Assembly: GCF_007846095.1 (NCBI RefSeq)
Contig: NZ_VOEI01000003.1
Coordinates: 404,372-468,371, forward strand
Direction: 5' to 3'
Source: Mucilaginibacter achroorhodeus
GTDB taxonomy: Bacteria; Bacteroidota; Bacteroidia; Sphingobacteriales; Sphingobacteriaceae
Length of the DNA: 64,000 nt
In this document: positions 1 to 9,851 of the stretch, in pieces
How positions within the stretch are numbered: the stretch's first letter is position 1
Layout of the letters: every line of letters begins with the position of its first letter
Notes under the pieces: model-generated
Told to the model about the DNA's origin: nothing
What the model saw: only the letters and a program-made list of their open reading frames with translations
Database searches by the model: none
Made by a program: the position numbers and the translations under genes

Positions 1-496
1 CTATTACCAGCACATATTCACCTTGCTGAACGTTAGCTCTGCGAATACCATGGGCGCCTATGGCAAGGGGCTCAATTAATGCAAGCTGGTTTAAACTTAA
101 ATCTTTATCGCCGATCAGAGCGTTGTGAGGAACTTTCAAATATTCAACCATACCGCCGTCGATATGCACACCGCATACCTGCATTGATACACAACAATTT
201 GGTTTTTCGCCCCTGCAGGCGATGCATTTATCGCAGTTAAAGTATGGAATGATGGTTACATTATCTCCCTTCTGTAATCCATCGGCCCCATTCGCATCTA
301 CAATTTCTCCGGATAACTCATGCCCCAAAATACGCGGGTAAGTAAAGTACGGTTGTGTACCCTCATAAGCATGCAGATCGGTACCGCAAATGCCTATACG
401 TTTTATCTGGATAAGCGCTTCGCCTTTTTTGAGAACTGGGAGGTCTTTTTCAGCATACGACAACTCTCCGGGCGCCTCGCAAACAAGTACTTTCAT
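1..496 (-). CDS. Zinc-dependent alcohol/polyol dehydrogenase, 3' end beyond window
   Basis: The minus-strand frame opens at an ATG at 494-496 and stays open to the window edge, giving the N-terminal ~165 residues (MKVLVCEAPGEL...). It shows the medium-chain dehydrogenase pattern: a GICGTDLHAYEG catalytic-zinc segment near residue 40, a GHE zinc motif near 60, and a cysteine-rich structural-zinc stretch (CDKCIACRGEKPNC) near residues 90-105. The cofactor-binding Rossmann half lies outside the window. Members oxidise sugars, polyols or threonine with NAD(P). Because it precedes an alpha-L-fucosidase on the same strand, an L-fucose or other sugar dehydrogenase role is possible, but this is inference; sorbitol- or threonine-dehydrogenase-like function cannot be excluded. 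Confidence 0.85.
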   Translation of the reverse strand, partial: MKVLVCEAPGELSYAEKDLPVLKKGEALIQIKRIGICGTDLHAYEGTQPYFTYPRILGHELSGEIVDANGADGLQKGDNVTIIPYFNCDKCIACRGEKPNCCVSMQVCGVHIDGGMVEYLKVPHNALIGDKDLSLNQLALIEPLAIGAHGIRRANVQQGEYVLVI

Positions 497-571
497 ATGT
501 TTTAAATATACAATGATAACCGGCATTTACAATTCAACCAGTTCAGTAATCATAATGTGCAAGTTTATACA

Positions 572-2206
572 TTAAGTTATATCACCCTGTATTTTAAATA
601 CATAAGCTACTTGTGAATCCGTAGTTGGAAGTGAAACTTGTAAACTCTCGGCAGTTTGTTTAAACTCAAGATTATTATTGCTTCCTAACAAACCTACTCT
701 ATCAACCTTGCCCGATTTAGTTGCCGCAAGACTTTTAATAACCGCCTTTCCTTCCGCAGGTTTATCAAGCATAGCAGCGTAAAGAACATTGCCTTTTTTG
801 GTAAAACGGAAATCGGCAGACGTGTAAGGCCTGTTCTTTCCCTCATTAAAGCCCTGCGCATTTAAAGGAGCAAACGACTCTATTGCCGGCCCCTCACCAA
901 ACACTTTCCACGGGCGGGTACTGTATATACACTCACTATTTACTTTCATCCACTTGGTAATGCCCTCAACTACTATTCGCTCCTTCTCATCAATCGTTCC
1001 GTTTCCGCGGACAGGGATGTTTAACATCAGGTTACCGTTCTTGCTCACAATATCTAAAAGCATGTGAATGACGGTTTTGGCATCTTTGTATTCGTTACGA
1101 TCATATATCGGCCTATCGTAATGCCAAGCACCTATACAGGTATCGGTTTGATATGGTAGTGGTTCTATAGAATTTGTTTGGCCGCGCTCTATATCCCAAA
1201 CCAAACATTTCCGTTGTTGCTCATCCAGTATCTTTCCAAAAATTACGGCTTCAAGCTTACCATGTTTTTTTATACTTGTGTTATACATATGCGCGGCAAT
1301 CTTAAGCCCGGCATCACTAATTGGGTATAACGGTAATATCGTGTCATCAAAATAAATAACATCAGGCCCGTATTTATCTATCAATTCAATTGTGCGGTTC
1401 AAAAATTTATCACAGTATGCTTTAGATGGCATTGACACGCCATTACCCCATGCCCATTGGCTGTGGATCATGCCGTTGTCTTCGCTGTTTTTACTTAACG
1501 GATGGTTTTGGGCGTAAAGCTCTTGAGGGTCTTCGCCATTCCACCACTTTCCGGCACCATCCGACTTTGTAACTTTACCATCGTAGGGTACCCCGGCGTA
1601 AGGCCCTTCTTTATCAGCACGCTGGGCTGTTTCCATCCAGCTCCAGGTATGCGCTGCATGCACCGATACTCCAAAACGCAATCCATTATTTTTTGCAGCC
1701 TTAGCCCAACCGCCAATAATATCTTTCTTTGGACCCATGCGTACCGAATTCCACTTTTGGTAACTGCTATCCCAAAGATCAAAGTTGTCATGATGGTTGG
1801 CCAATGCCATAAAATACTTAGCTCCGGCATTTTTGTAAAGGCTCACCAGTTCTTCCGGATCCCATTTTTCCGCTTTCCAATCGTTGATCACGTCTTTAAA
1901 ACCAAATTTTGAAGGATGACCATACTTTTGAACATGATATTTGTATTTGTGACTTCCTTCCATATACATCTCACGTGCATACCAATCGCCATACTCTGGT
2001 TGGCATTGTGGCCCCCAATGCGCCCACATACCAAACTTTGCATCACGAAACCACTCGGGCACCTGGTATTGCTGTAAGGACGACCACGTAGGCTTAAACC
2101 GTTCCGGAGCGTAAGGCGCTTTCAAAACACGACCTGCGTAACTTTTTGTGAAGTAAGCAGACGATAAACCGACTAACATATTTTTCAGCAATGTTCTTCT
2201 TTGCAT
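572..2206 (-). CDS. Alpha-L-fucosidase, glycoside hydrolase family 29
   Basis: This protein of about 544 residues should release L-fucose from glycans in the periplasm. I start at the ATG at 2206, because the upstream GTG at 2260 adds 18 residues before a clear signal sequence. The N-terminus MQRRTLLKNMLVG carries a twin-arginine-like RRTLLK, suggesting Tat export. Family marks are the HWGPQ segment near residue 63, an ALANHHDNFDLW block near 135-147 (the usual KHHDGF region) and an IYFDDT segment near 284-289 whose Asp is the expected catalytic nucleophile. A C-terminal beta-sandwich follows from about residue 430. The gene is divergent from an AraC regulator and upstream of the dehydrogenase, suggesting one small fucose-use unit. 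The family assignment is firm; linkage specificity is unknown. Confidence 0.9.
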   Translation of the reverse strand: MQRRTLLKNMLVGLSSAYFTKSYAGRVLKAPYAPERFKPTWSSLQQYQVPEWFRDAKFGMWAHWGPQCQPEYGDWYAREMYMEGSHKYKYHVQKYGHPSKFGFKDVINDWKAEKWDPEELVSLYKNAGAKYFMALANHHDNFDLWDSSYQKWNSVRMGPKKDIIGGWAKAAKNNGLRFGVSVHAAHTWSWMETAQRADKEGPYAGVPYDGKVTKSDGAGKWWNGEDPQELYAQNHPLSKNSEDNGMIHSQWAWGNGVSMPSKAYCDKFLNRTIELIDKYGPDVIYFDDTILPLYPISDAGLKIAAHMYNTSIKKHGKLEAVIFGKILDEQQRKCLVWDIERGQTNSIEPLPYQTDTCIGAWHYDRPIYDRNEYKDAKTVIHMLLDIVSKNGNLMLNIPVRGNGTIDEKERIVVEGITKWMKVNSECIYSTRPWKVFGEGPAIESFAPLNAQGFNEGKNRPYTSADFRFTKKGNVLYAAMLDKPAEGKAVIKSLAATKSGKVDRVGLLGSNNNLEFKQTAESLQVSLPTTDSQVAYVFKIQGDIT

Positions 2207-2312
2207 ATTAGTTGAGTAATTAAAGTATGCGTAATAAGTAATGGTACTACCGTAACGCACAGTAATTGGTTAAAATTGATGTTACATCAGATCTGAGCCT
2301 GATGTTAATAAT

Positions 2313-2320
2313 CAAATTTA
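2313..2320 (-). promoter_or_regulatory. Candidate -7 box (TAAATTTG) for the GH29 gene
   Basis: On the minus strand this octamer matches the Bacteroidota TANNTTTG -7 element, about 107 bp upstream of the fucosidase ATG. No good -33 TTG is at the usual spacing. A 7-bp inverted repeat (ACATCAG, 8 bp, CTGATGT) at 2284-2305 sits just downstream, around the expected transcription start, and could be an operator. Confidence 0.3.
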
Positions 2321-2424
2321 GCATCTCATCGGCACAGATAGCTTGCGTTACAAGACTTTTTTTTATACAAAACCGACTTCTGCTGGGGAGAAAATATTAA
2401 TTTCCCACTTCGAAAAATAGTGCA

Positions 2425-3306
2425 ATGTTAAAACGTTTCCTAAAATATAACTTCTCGCTTCTAAATGTAGACCATACGGAATTAAGTAATAAGTGGAATT
2501 ACAAAAATGTGATAAGTCCTTATTATAGAATATATTACATTGATGCAGGTGAAGGGGAAATTTCTGATCTTGGGAATAGGCTGCAACTGGAGCCGGGATA
2601 TCTATACCTTATTCCAAGCTTTACATTATGCAACCTCAGTTGCCCCAACTATTTAAGCCAGTATTTCGTTCAGTTTTTTGAAGAATCGTCTGATGGCATC
2701 TCCCTGTTTTCAAACAACAGGATGGTGATGAAAGTACAGGCTAACGATATAGATGTATTTAACATCAAAAGACTTTTAGAAATAAATCCCGGCAGGGGCA
2801 TTAATCGCTCTGATAATCCAAGGATTTATGAGAAGATCATCTTTTATAAGGAATATCAGCAGCTGAACTATCAGCAAAATATCTCGACATTTTTAGAAAC
2901 GCAGGGCATCATCTTACAGCTTGTATCCAGATTTTTGAAACAGGGATTGCTTAAAAACAAACATGATACGGGCGTCCCTGCCAAGATACTCGACACTATG
3001 AGCTATATACAGCTAAATTTAAACCAGGAGCTCTCTGCAATTGAACTGGCCAAAAGAGCAAATCAAAATACAGATTATTTCTCGCGCTTGTTTCAAAAGC
3101 ATACCGGCGAACGGCCAATAAGCTACATAAACAGCAAACGCATAGAACGCGCGCAATACCTAATGCTTACTACACAGATGACCTTAGCACAGGTAGCTGC
3201 TCATACCGGCTTTAAAAACGTGTTTTATTTCTCTAAAATATTTAAAAAAGTTACCGGGATAACGCCCAAAAGCTATGTAAATCAATCAAACCTATTTGAG
3301 TTATAG
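2425..3306 (+). CDS. AraC-family transcriptional regulator
   Basis: This 293-residue protein has an N-terminal cupin-like ligand-sensing half (residues ~1-165, including GEGEISDLGNRLQLEPGYLYLIPSF, cited here only as position ~38-62) and a C-terminal AraC/XylS DNA-binding domain with two helix-turn-helix motifs (~185-290). The second carries the typical pattern TGFKNVFYFSKIFKKVTG and then TPKSY. No signal or membrane segment is present, so it acts in the cytoplasm. It lies divergently from the fucosidase across a ~218 bp region and most likely controls that gene in response to a sugar; the ligand is not predictable. Its stop is only 16 bp from the convergent stop of the next gene. Confidence 0.88.
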   Translation: MLKRFLKYNFSLLNVDHTELSNKWNYKNVISPYYRIYYIDAGEGEISDLGNRLQLEPGYLYLIPSFTLCNLSCPNYLSQYFVQFFEESSDGISLFSNNRMVMKVQANDIDVFNIKRLLEINPGRGINRSDNPRIYEKIIFYKEYQQLNYQQNISTFLETQGIILQLVSRFLKQGLLKNKHDTGVPAKILDTMSYIQLNLNQELSAIELAKRANQNTDYFSRLFQKHTGERPISYINSKRIERAQYLMLTTQMTLAQVAAHTGFKNVFYFSKIFKKVTGITPKSYVNQSNLFEL

Positions 3307-3322
3307 TTTCATTCAATCAACT

Positions 3323-4636
3323 TTAGCCTTTTATTTTGCTCAAAACCCACGTCCCAACTTGGTTTCCTTGTATAATGCCGTTATCAATAGCATCCATAAA
3401 ATGGATCCCTCCCCAATAACGGGATATTGCAGCCTCCCTGGCAGCCTGTTTAAACGATGAGAATTTTCTTGGTGGTATGCCGTATTTTCGTTCCACGTTA
3501 TCGGTAAAATGGAAATTATCACCGAAGTAATGCGTTAAAATTACAGCGGAGGACGTAGACACTACTGAATGCCCGCTTATATATTCCGGGAAAGGGGGCG
3601 TTTGCAATAACGGCTTCCAGTTTGGGTCTATATATTTTCTGATCGCAGTCTCCGGTCTTATCCTATTAGTGCGGTATTTATCATCCCAGCAGCAGATAAA
3701 GCTATCTGTAAGGCCTATTGCGATCATGGTATAAACCTCGAGCGTTTTCTCAAAATCAAACTTCTTCATTTCACAAGCCAGTCCAGCAATACCCATCCAA
3801 TGTGCACCCGGCGAGATCTTTTTGAGACCTATGAGCATGTGGCCATCATTTTGAACTGCAAAAGGATTACAATCCCAAAAATTGGCTACGGCCTGTTCTT
3901 CATCTGTTAGGCCTTTACCGCTTTTGGCATAACTCATTTGCAGATATTTATAAAACTGAGATGATTTATTTGTTGAGAACGGAATTGGCGGGACAGGTAA
4001 AAATTGCGACGCAGAATCAAGCGTGAAAGGCCTTATCGTATTAAAATAAGGCTCTACAGGGTTCATATATGCCGGAGGTGTGGCTTTCCAATCGCCATCA
4101 CCTGCTGATTCCTGATAGCGCTTATAATTACTTATCCGATTGTATTTGTCTGCCTTGGCATATGCAAGTATCTGCTTGCTTATCCTTTGAGCATAGCTTG
4201 CTGAGCTATCTATGGCTTCAGAACTAAATCCCACTTTCTTGCACGAATCCAGAACGGTTTGTTCGTACTTGACCAGTATTGTAGTGCCAGATGGCTGTAA
4301 CTTTTGCGCAGTTTTTAACATAGCCAGAACAGCAGCTAAGCGATAGTCGTAACCTGATATTCTCTTGGGCTTTTGTATTAAAGGATAGCCATTAAGTTTA
4401 CCATGCATACTTGGTACTGCTTTATCATTTTCATTAACAACTTCGTAACCGGCCAGGCAGGTATAAGCATAAAAGCGGGCTGCTAAGGGCGGATTAGTTA
4501 CATCATGGATCATTACATCAGTCATCTGTTCGATAACCTTTGAAACGTCTTTATTACTAAGTTTTGCTGAATTGCGGGAATGGCAAGCGCCAAGACTTAT
4601 AGCTATAATAAATATGATCGGATAAAACTTCTTCAT
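3323..4636 (-). CDS. PAP2-superfamily / vanadium-dependent haloperoxidase-like lipoprotein
   Basis: This is a 437-residue exported lipoprotein with a lipobox around SLGAC (Cys18). The C-terminal half carries the three PAP2/vanadate-binding signatures in order: K320-x6-R327-P328, S354-G355-H356 and S405-R406-x5-H412. The same residues bind phosphate in acid phosphatases and vanadate in haloperoxidases, so the reaction, phosphatase or haloperoxidase, is not decided by sequence. The length and the alpha-helical N-terminal half fit the Bacteroidota vanadium chloroperoxidase-like group. Its ATG begins on the base immediately after the stop codon of the upstream FG-GAP gene (TAA then ATG), so the pair is surely co-transcribed and probably translationally coupled. 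Confidence 0.85.
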   Translation of the reverse strand: MKKFYPIIFIIAISLGACHSRNSAKLSNKDVSKVIEQMTDVMIHDVTNPPLAARFYAYTCLAGYEVVNENDKAVPSMHGKLNGYPLIQKPKRISGYDYRLAAVLAMLKTAQKLQPSGTTILVKYEQTVLDSCKKVGFSSEAIDSSASYAQRISKQILAYAKADKYNRISNYKRYQESAGDGDWKATPPAYMNPVEPYFNTIRPFTLDSASQFLPVPPIPFSTNKSSQFYKYLQMSYAKSGKGLTDEEQAVANFWDCNPFAVQNDGHMLIGLKKISPGAHWMGIAGLACEMKKFDFEKTLEVYTMIAIGLTDSFICCWDDKYRTNRIRPETAIRKYIDPNWKPLLQTPPFPEYISGHSVVSTSSAVILTHYFGDNFHFTDNVERKYGIPPRKFSSFKQAAREAAISRYWGGIHFMDAIDNGIIQGNQVGTWVLSKIKG

Positions 4637-7600
4637 TTACTTAAGAGGTTTGTAAGCTTTCAACTCTCCTTCGCTTAAACCAAACAAGAGCAGGTTGTTC
4701 AATTGTAATATGCTACGGACGTCGCCTTTGATCTTAAAGCCGGATTGTTGTTGCCGGATGTAAGTATAACCACCTTTTGTATCGCCCTTTAGAAGCACAC
4801 CATAATTAGCATCATACTTACCAAACCGCAGGCGTTCATGAGTAATGTTGCCACACAGCAGCATATCCTCTATCCCATCATGGTTGTAATCGAAAACGTT
4901 AATAGCAAACACCGGCGCAAATTGTGTTTCGGCAGGTAACGCCAACGGCTTAAGCTTTCCGCTTTTATCGCTCATAAAGCAGGCATTTCCTAAATAATTT
5001 GCTGTGAGCTTGCCAGCACCTTTCATCTCCTCTGGTGTGAAAACCTTATCGATAGTGGCATCGGCATAACTTTTATAATCCGGAAAACGGCCACGCATAA
5101 CGCTCAGTTGATCCAGCAATTCATCGCGACTTACGTAAGGATAACTTTTGTGCTGGATGTAAAAGCAAAGAATAGGATCGACAGAACCGTTGTCATCAAA
5201 ATCTTTGTAATACAATTCAGCAGGTTCTTTATATGAGGCTTTGCATTGCGTATTTAAACCAAGATTGCCAGCAACTATATCCGGTTGGCCATCATGATTA
5301 ATGTCTTGCACCTTTAAACAATTCCACCAGCCGGAGTATTTTTTACCAAGATATTTTTCCGTGGCATCGATTAGCTTTCCATTTAAATTTAAGAACACGG
5401 TAATAGGCATCCATTCACCGGCTAAAATAAGGTCTGGCTTGCCATCATGGTTCATATCAGCCCATGCTGCGTCGGTAACCATGCCTATCTTCTTGAGGCT
5501 TGCATTGTAGGTAGCTGTCGCATCAGTAAAATGCCCCTTACCGTCGTTCAGCAACAAATAACTATCGGGCATTTCCGGATAACGACCAGGTATTACCCGG
5601 CCACCTACAAATAGATCTATATAACCATCGCCATTTATATCGGCTGCTTTAACGCACCCTTTACTCACCAACATTTTAGGTAGGGCATTTGCAGCCTTGG
5701 TGAAATTACCCTTCCCATCATTTAAATAAAGCCTATCCTGTAATAATGGGTCGCTCTCATTAACACCTGCATAGCCGCCTGATGCCACGTAAAGATCGGG
5801 ATAACCATCGCCATTAGCATCAAAAAACGCAGCTGCTGCATCGGTATATTTATTATCTGCTGCAAAGGCAGATTCAGTTTTTTGAATAAAACCGCCGTGT
5901 TTGTTTTGTAGATAAAGAGCAGCCTCCTGCCCATTAGCACCTCCTATGAACACATCTTCCAATCCGTCTCCGTTGACATCTCCTTTCTCTATACACGGGC
6001 CTGAGTATGATAATGGATTTGTCAACAACGGCTGCCGTTTAAAGTCGTTATCTGTGGCGGATTTTTGAGTGAACTTAATTGGAGAGTTTACTTGTTGAAA
6101 TAGAGGTTTTGTTACAGGTAACTGAATAAAATTAGTTTTTGCCTCTTCCTCGGTAACCGTTAATAATTTATCCGCAGTGATATCTTTATATAAATTGGTG
6201 TAACCGCTCTGCCAGATTATCCTTAATGAATCTATCTTATTAACCTTACCCAAGCCGAAGTGCAGAACGGGCGAAACGCTCGACTGAAAACCTCGTGTAG
6301 GCATCTGCTCGAGATATTGTGATTTTCCTTCACTGTAGATGGTCGCTTTAGCGCCTATACCTTGTGTGTTGCCCGGCTTACCTTCCAGACTAATATCTAA
6401 GTAGTGATTTTTAATTTGCTTATCAGCCTGATTCTCATAAATGAAAGCCGGTTTGTTGATATTGTTAACTACAAGGTCAAGGTCGCCATCGTTATCCAGA
6501 TCAACATAGGCAGCGCCATTGCTGTTGGCTGGCTGATTAATGCCCCAAGCTTGGCTGGTATTAGAAAAGGTGAGATCACCATTGTTTTTAAAGAAATAGC
6601 TTTTTACTTCAGAAGAAGGCATCTGATTTACAATGTTGAGCAGATCCTGGCGCATTACACGTCTGTCCCTTAGGTTGTCTCCCATATACTTAAGGAAATC
6701 CATATTTGTATAATCGCGGGTGTAGCCGTTAGATACAAATAGATCTTTCCAACCATCATTATCATAATCCGCAAAAAGGGGTGCCCAGCTCCAGTCAGTA
6801 TTAGAAATACCTGCAAGCTGGCCTATTTCGCTATAAGTGCCGTCGCCGTTGTTGAGGTGGAGCATGTTACGCATATACTGATAATAGAACCCCACCCGTA
6901 GGTTGAGCGCAAAAGATTCGTAATTATCTGCACCAAAAAGTAGTTTTTGCCTGCGATTATCTTCCGGTAGCATATCCAGTGTATAGATGTCCGGTTTAAG
7001 ATCATTATTGATGTCAGCAACATCATTACCCATAGAATAAAATGAGGTGTGGCCTACACTGCTTTGCAATTGATCATTAAACTTGCCGTTATGCTTGTTT
7101 ATGTACAAACGGTCAGGAACATTATAATCGTTGGAAACATAAATATCAGGCCAGCCGTCTCCGTTGAGGTCGGCAATCCCGGCACCTAACCCGTAAGATA
7201 ACGAGGTGCTTATAGTACCCGAAGTAGCCGTAACATCTTTAAAAAAACTCTTATCGTTTTGAAGTAAACGGATACCGGCCTGTTCATCTGATTGCTTCAT
7301 CAGGTTACTTACGCTAATATCATCCAGACTGCTGATCCTTGCAGGATTATGGTTAACTATAAGCATATCCAGGTCACCGTCCCTGTCATAATCAAAGAAA
7401 TAGGCTTGCGTACTGAACGACGGAAAATCTAAGCCGAAACTGCTTGCCTCATCTTTAAAATGTGGAATTCCCTCACTATCGTTCCCTTGATTTATAAAAA
7501 GCTGGCTTCTGCGTTTTTCAGCAGAAATTTTCCCCGAGTAAGAAACGTAAATATCCAACTTGCCATCGCCATTAACATCGGCCATGGTCACACCTGTTTT

Positions 7601-7975
7601 CCATGGACCCGGTCGGCCGGCAACTTCTGCAATTGAAGTCACGTCGTTAAACTGCATTGCACCCTGATTTAAGTACAATTTGTTATCCGTCATGTTACCG
7701 GTAAAGTAAATATCCTGTTTTCCGTCGCCATTGACATCACCGACAGCTACCCCGCCCCCATTGTAAAAGTACTCATACATTAACACGTTGGTGTTTAAGC
7801 CCTCGATAAGTGTATTAGCGAAACTTATGTGAGTTTGTTGTTCAGGTAAAAGTTTAAATAAAGGATCTTGGTTGGCGGCACCATTGTTATCAGCATATTC
7901 AGAACAAGCCGCCAATAAAAAAATGGCCAGTGCAAAAGGTGAAAAACGCAGCAATTTTAGATTCAGGAAATCCAA
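4637..7975 (-). CDS. FG-GAP/VCBS repeat protein with ASPIC-UnbV domain (CRTAC1-like lipoprotein)
   Basis: This is a 1112-residue surface or periplasmic lipoprotein with lipobox LLAAC near residue 24. Many calcium-binding FG-GAP/VCBS repeats with the DxNGDGxxD pattern are seen, for example DVNGDGKQDIYF, DLNGDGWPDIYVS and DINHDGQPDIVAG, indicating one or two beta-propellers. The ASPIC/UnbV-type segment with QGIGAKATIY lies near residues 540-610. Only a TTG at 7975 can start the frame and keep the signal: an in-frame TAA stop lies 15 bp upstream and no ATG occurs before the mature region. Such proteins are frequent near SusC/SusD pairs; the role, carbohydrate or protein binding, is unknown. It follows susD but a terminator-like hairpin separates them, and it abuts the PAP2-like gene. 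Confidence 0.85.
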   Translation of the reverse strand: MDFLNLKLLRFSPFALAIFLLAACSEYADNNGAANQDPLFKLLPEQQTHISFANTLIEGLNTNVLMYEYFYNGGGVAVGDVNGDGKQDIYFTGNMTDNKLYLNQGAMQFNDVTSIAEVAGRPGPWKTGVTMADVNGDGKLDIYVSYSGKISAEKRRSQLFINQGNDSEGIPHFKDEASSFGLDFPSFSTQAYFFDYDRDGDLDMLIVNHNPARISSLDDISVSNLMKQSDEQAGIRLLQNDKSFFKDVTATSGTISTSLSYGLGAGIADLNGDGWPDIYVSNDYNVPDRLYINKHNGKFNDQLQSSVGHTSFYSMGNDVADINNDLKPDIYTLDMLPEDNRRQKLLFGADNYESFALNLRVGFYYQYMRNMLHLNNGDGTYSEIGQLAGISNTDWSWAPLFADYDNDGWKDLFVSNGYTRDYTNMDFLKYMGDNLRDRRVMRQDLLNIVNQMPSSEVKSYFFKNNGDLTFSNTSQAWGINQPANSNGAAYVDLDNDGDLDLVVNNINKPAFIYENQADKQIKNHYLDISLEGKPGNTQGIGAKATIYSEGKSQYLEQMPTRGFQSSVSPVLHFGLGKVNKIDSLRIIWQSGYTNLYKDITADKLLTVTEEEAKTNFIQLPVTKPLFQQVNSPIKFTQKSATDNDFKRQPLLTNPLSYSGPCIEKGDVNGDGLEDVFIGGANGQEAALYLQNKHGGFIQKTESAFAADNKYTDAAAAFFDANGDGYPDLYVASGGYAGVNESDPLLQDRLYLNDGKGNFTKAANALPKMLVSKGCVKAADINGDGYIDLFVGGRVIPGRYPEMPDSYLLLNDGKGHFTDATATYNASLKKIGMVTDAAWADMNHDGKPDLILAGEWMPITVFLNLNGKLIDATEKYLGKKYSGWWNCLKVQDINHDGQPDIVAGNLGLNTQCKASYKEPAELYYKDFDDNGSVDPILCFYIQHKSYPYVSRDELLDQLSVMRGRFPDYKSYADATIDKVFTPEEMKGAGKLTANYLGNACFMSDKSGKLKPLALPAETQFAPVFAINVFDYNHDGIEDMLLCGNITHERLRFGKYDANYGVLLKGDTKGGYTYIRQQQSGFKIKGDVRSILQLNNLLLFGLSEGELKAYKPLK

Positions 7976-8015
7976 TTGTTTAAATAATTAGGGTTGTGGT
8001 CAATAGTAATTTTAA

Positions 8016-8038
8016 ATTAACCTATAGGCTGGGTTAAT
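8016..8038. promoter_or_regulatory. Inverted repeat ATTAACC-N9-GGTTAAT upstream of the FG-GAP gene
   Basis: There are perfect 7-bp arms at 8016-8022 and 8032-8038, 41-63 bp upstream of the TTG start at 7975. The placement suits an operator for the FG-GAP/PAP2 pair. The regulator is unknown and the repeat could be chance in AT-rich DNA. Confidence 0.3.
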
Positions 8039-8088
8039 TTCACTCAATAAATATAATGCAGAAATAGCACATTAAAACAAGTTTGAAC

Positions 8089-8130
8089 TAAAAAAGCCAC
8101 ACCCGGGCTTGTACCCAAAGTGTGACTTTA
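8089..8130 (-). terminator. Probable intrinsic terminator after susD
   Basis: AAAGCCACAC (8093-8102) pairs with GTGTGACTTT (8120-8129) with one mismatch. On the minus strand the hairpin is followed by a T run (CTTTTTTAG), 16-57 bp past the susD stop. It would separate SusC/SusD transcription from the FG-GAP gene. Confidence 0.7.
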
Positions 8131-8145
8131 TTAATCAACTTAACA

Positions 8146-9843
8146 CTAATAGCCTGGATTTTGCACCAGCTTTTTATTTTGATCCATTACATCTTGCGGA
8201 ATAGGCATCCAGTTTTGATAATCGAAAAACAAGTTTGTGAATATCTTAACCGGCGTATAGGTTAAACTTCCTCCCGATGGTTCTATCTTCATACCGTACA
8301 CTGCTGATGTTAACACACCATTTGTACCGGTTGTAATTTTCCACCTGCGGATATCAAACCAACGCTTATCCTCAAAAGCAAGCTCGATACGTCTTTCACG
8401 CCTGATGTAGTCGCGCATCTGATCTTTACTCAACCCGCTTTTGACTGCAGGTAAGGCAGAACGTGCACGTACCTTGTTTACAGCATCATATACGGTATTA
8501 TCAGGGCCAACTGCCTCATTTTGGGCTTCCGCATAACTCAACAATACCTCGGCGTAACGGAAGATAATGTAGTTAGCGAAACTTGGCGCCAGGTTGATAC
8601 TGGTTTGGCCTGTAATAGATTCATCAAGGGTTTTACGGGCGTTGTAACCGGTGTTGCTGATATCGCTTGTTGAACCAAGGTCAATCTGGTTACTACCCCC
8701 TATTCTTGACTTAAAGATATCGCCCTGCCATGATGAGCCGTCATACAATATAGATTGATAAAAACGCGGCTCACGTTTTTCATAAGGTTTTTGAGGGTTA
8801 TAACCTGATGCCGGATCGCTAATAGGCAAACCATTATCCATGGCATAATCGTCAACCAGGCCCTGAGTTGGTGCAAGGTTACCCCATGATTGTTGTACAC
8901 CATTTACATATACCGGGCCTAAGTAACCTTCGCGATGGCTACCCTTCGCCGGGCCTGTTGCATAACCGCGAGCAAAAATAGTTTCCGAGTTCCAGTTGTT
9001 TGGGCCCAGGAACTGGTCTGCATAAGATGTTGCGGAAGTATTAAATAAATTGTACGTACCCAAATCTATCAATTGCTTGTTTGTACTCGCTGCCTTTGCC
9101 CATTTCGAGGCATCGTTACCTGTATTCACCAGTGGGCTTGCAGCAAATAGCTCAACCCATCCTTTTAGTGCAAGTGCGGATCCCTTTGATGCACGGCCAG
9201 TCTCTGACGCCTTTGCGGGTAACACAGCGGCAGCAGCATCGCAATCAGCCTCAATAAATGCTAATGTTTGATCTATAGAGGCCCTTGCTCCGAAAATGTC
9301 GCTGCCATCTCGGTTATCTAAAGGCACAGTGATAATTGGCACACCACCGTAGCTGGTAAATAACAAAGAGTAAAAATAGGCTCTTAGATAAGTTACTTCT
9401 GCCACACGTTGCTGGTACCAAGTGTCGGAATAGTTAGCTTTGTTGGTAGCTGCCTCTTTTAAGAAAACATTACATTTTCTTATCTTAGTGTAGGTACCTT
9501 TCCAATCCCACATACCGCCCGGACCGGTTGGTACGTTGCTCGGATTTATAGATCCGGCTCTAACGGTTGCTTGTCCGTTTTCCCATGCTGCACCGCAAAA
9601 GCTATTATCGGCATACTGGTCTAAAGCCTGGTAATCGTTGTTGCCATCAGGCAACTGATTGTATATGTCGTTTATAAAAAGGTCGGCATTGTTTTGGGAT
9701 GCAAAGGTGGATTGATTGTTTAATGTCTGCTTGTTAGGGACATCCAAGAAACCATCCTTTTTACACGCACCCAAACTCACAACAATGGCACCAAGTGCAA
9801 AAACGCATCTACGTTTTATATTTTTATATTTCATTGCTTTCAT
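8146..9843 (-). CDS. SusD/RagB-family starch-binding-like outer membrane lipoprotein
   Basis: This 565-residue lipoprotein (lipobox SLGAC, then KKDGFLDVPNKQTLNNQ near residues 28-44) has the usual SusD start, a helical TPR-like body and the conserved C-terminal part with YAEVLLSYAEAQNE, RRERRIELAFEDKRWFDIRRW and a final PIPQDVMDQN near 545-555. It caps the SusC barrel and captures oligosaccharide on the cell surface. A second ATG at 9834 (MKYKNIKRR) is an equally good start. It begins 8 bp after the SusC stop and is expected to be one transcript with it. Confidence 0.95.
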   Translation of the reverse strand: MKAMKYKNIKRRCVFALGAIVVSLGACKKDGFLDVPNKQTLNNQSTFASQNNADLFINDIYNQLPDGNNDYQALDQYADNSFCGAAWENGQATVRAGSINPSNVPTGPGGMWDWKGTYTKIRKCNVFLKEAATNKANYSDTWYQQRVAEVTYLRAYFYSLLFTSYGGVPIITVPLDNRDGSDIFGARASIDQTLAFIEADCDAAAAVLPAKASETGRASKGSALALKGWVELFAASPLVNTGNDASKWAKAASTNKQLIDLGTYNLFNTSATSYADQFLGPNNWNSETIFARGYATGPAKGSHREGYLGPVYVNGVQQSWGNLAPTQGLVDDYAMDNGLPISDPASGYNPQKPYEKREPRFYQSILYDGSSWQGDIFKSRIGGSNQIDLGSTSDISNTGYNARKTLDESITGQTSINLAPSFANYIIFRYAEVLLSYAEAQNEAVGPDNTVYDAVNKVRARSALPAVKSGLSKDQMRDYIRRERRIELAFEDKRWFDIRRWKITTGTNGVLTSAVYGMKIEPSGGSLTYTPVKIFTNLFFDYQNWMPIPQDVMDQNKKLVQNPGY

Positions 9844-9851
9844 ATCTTATA

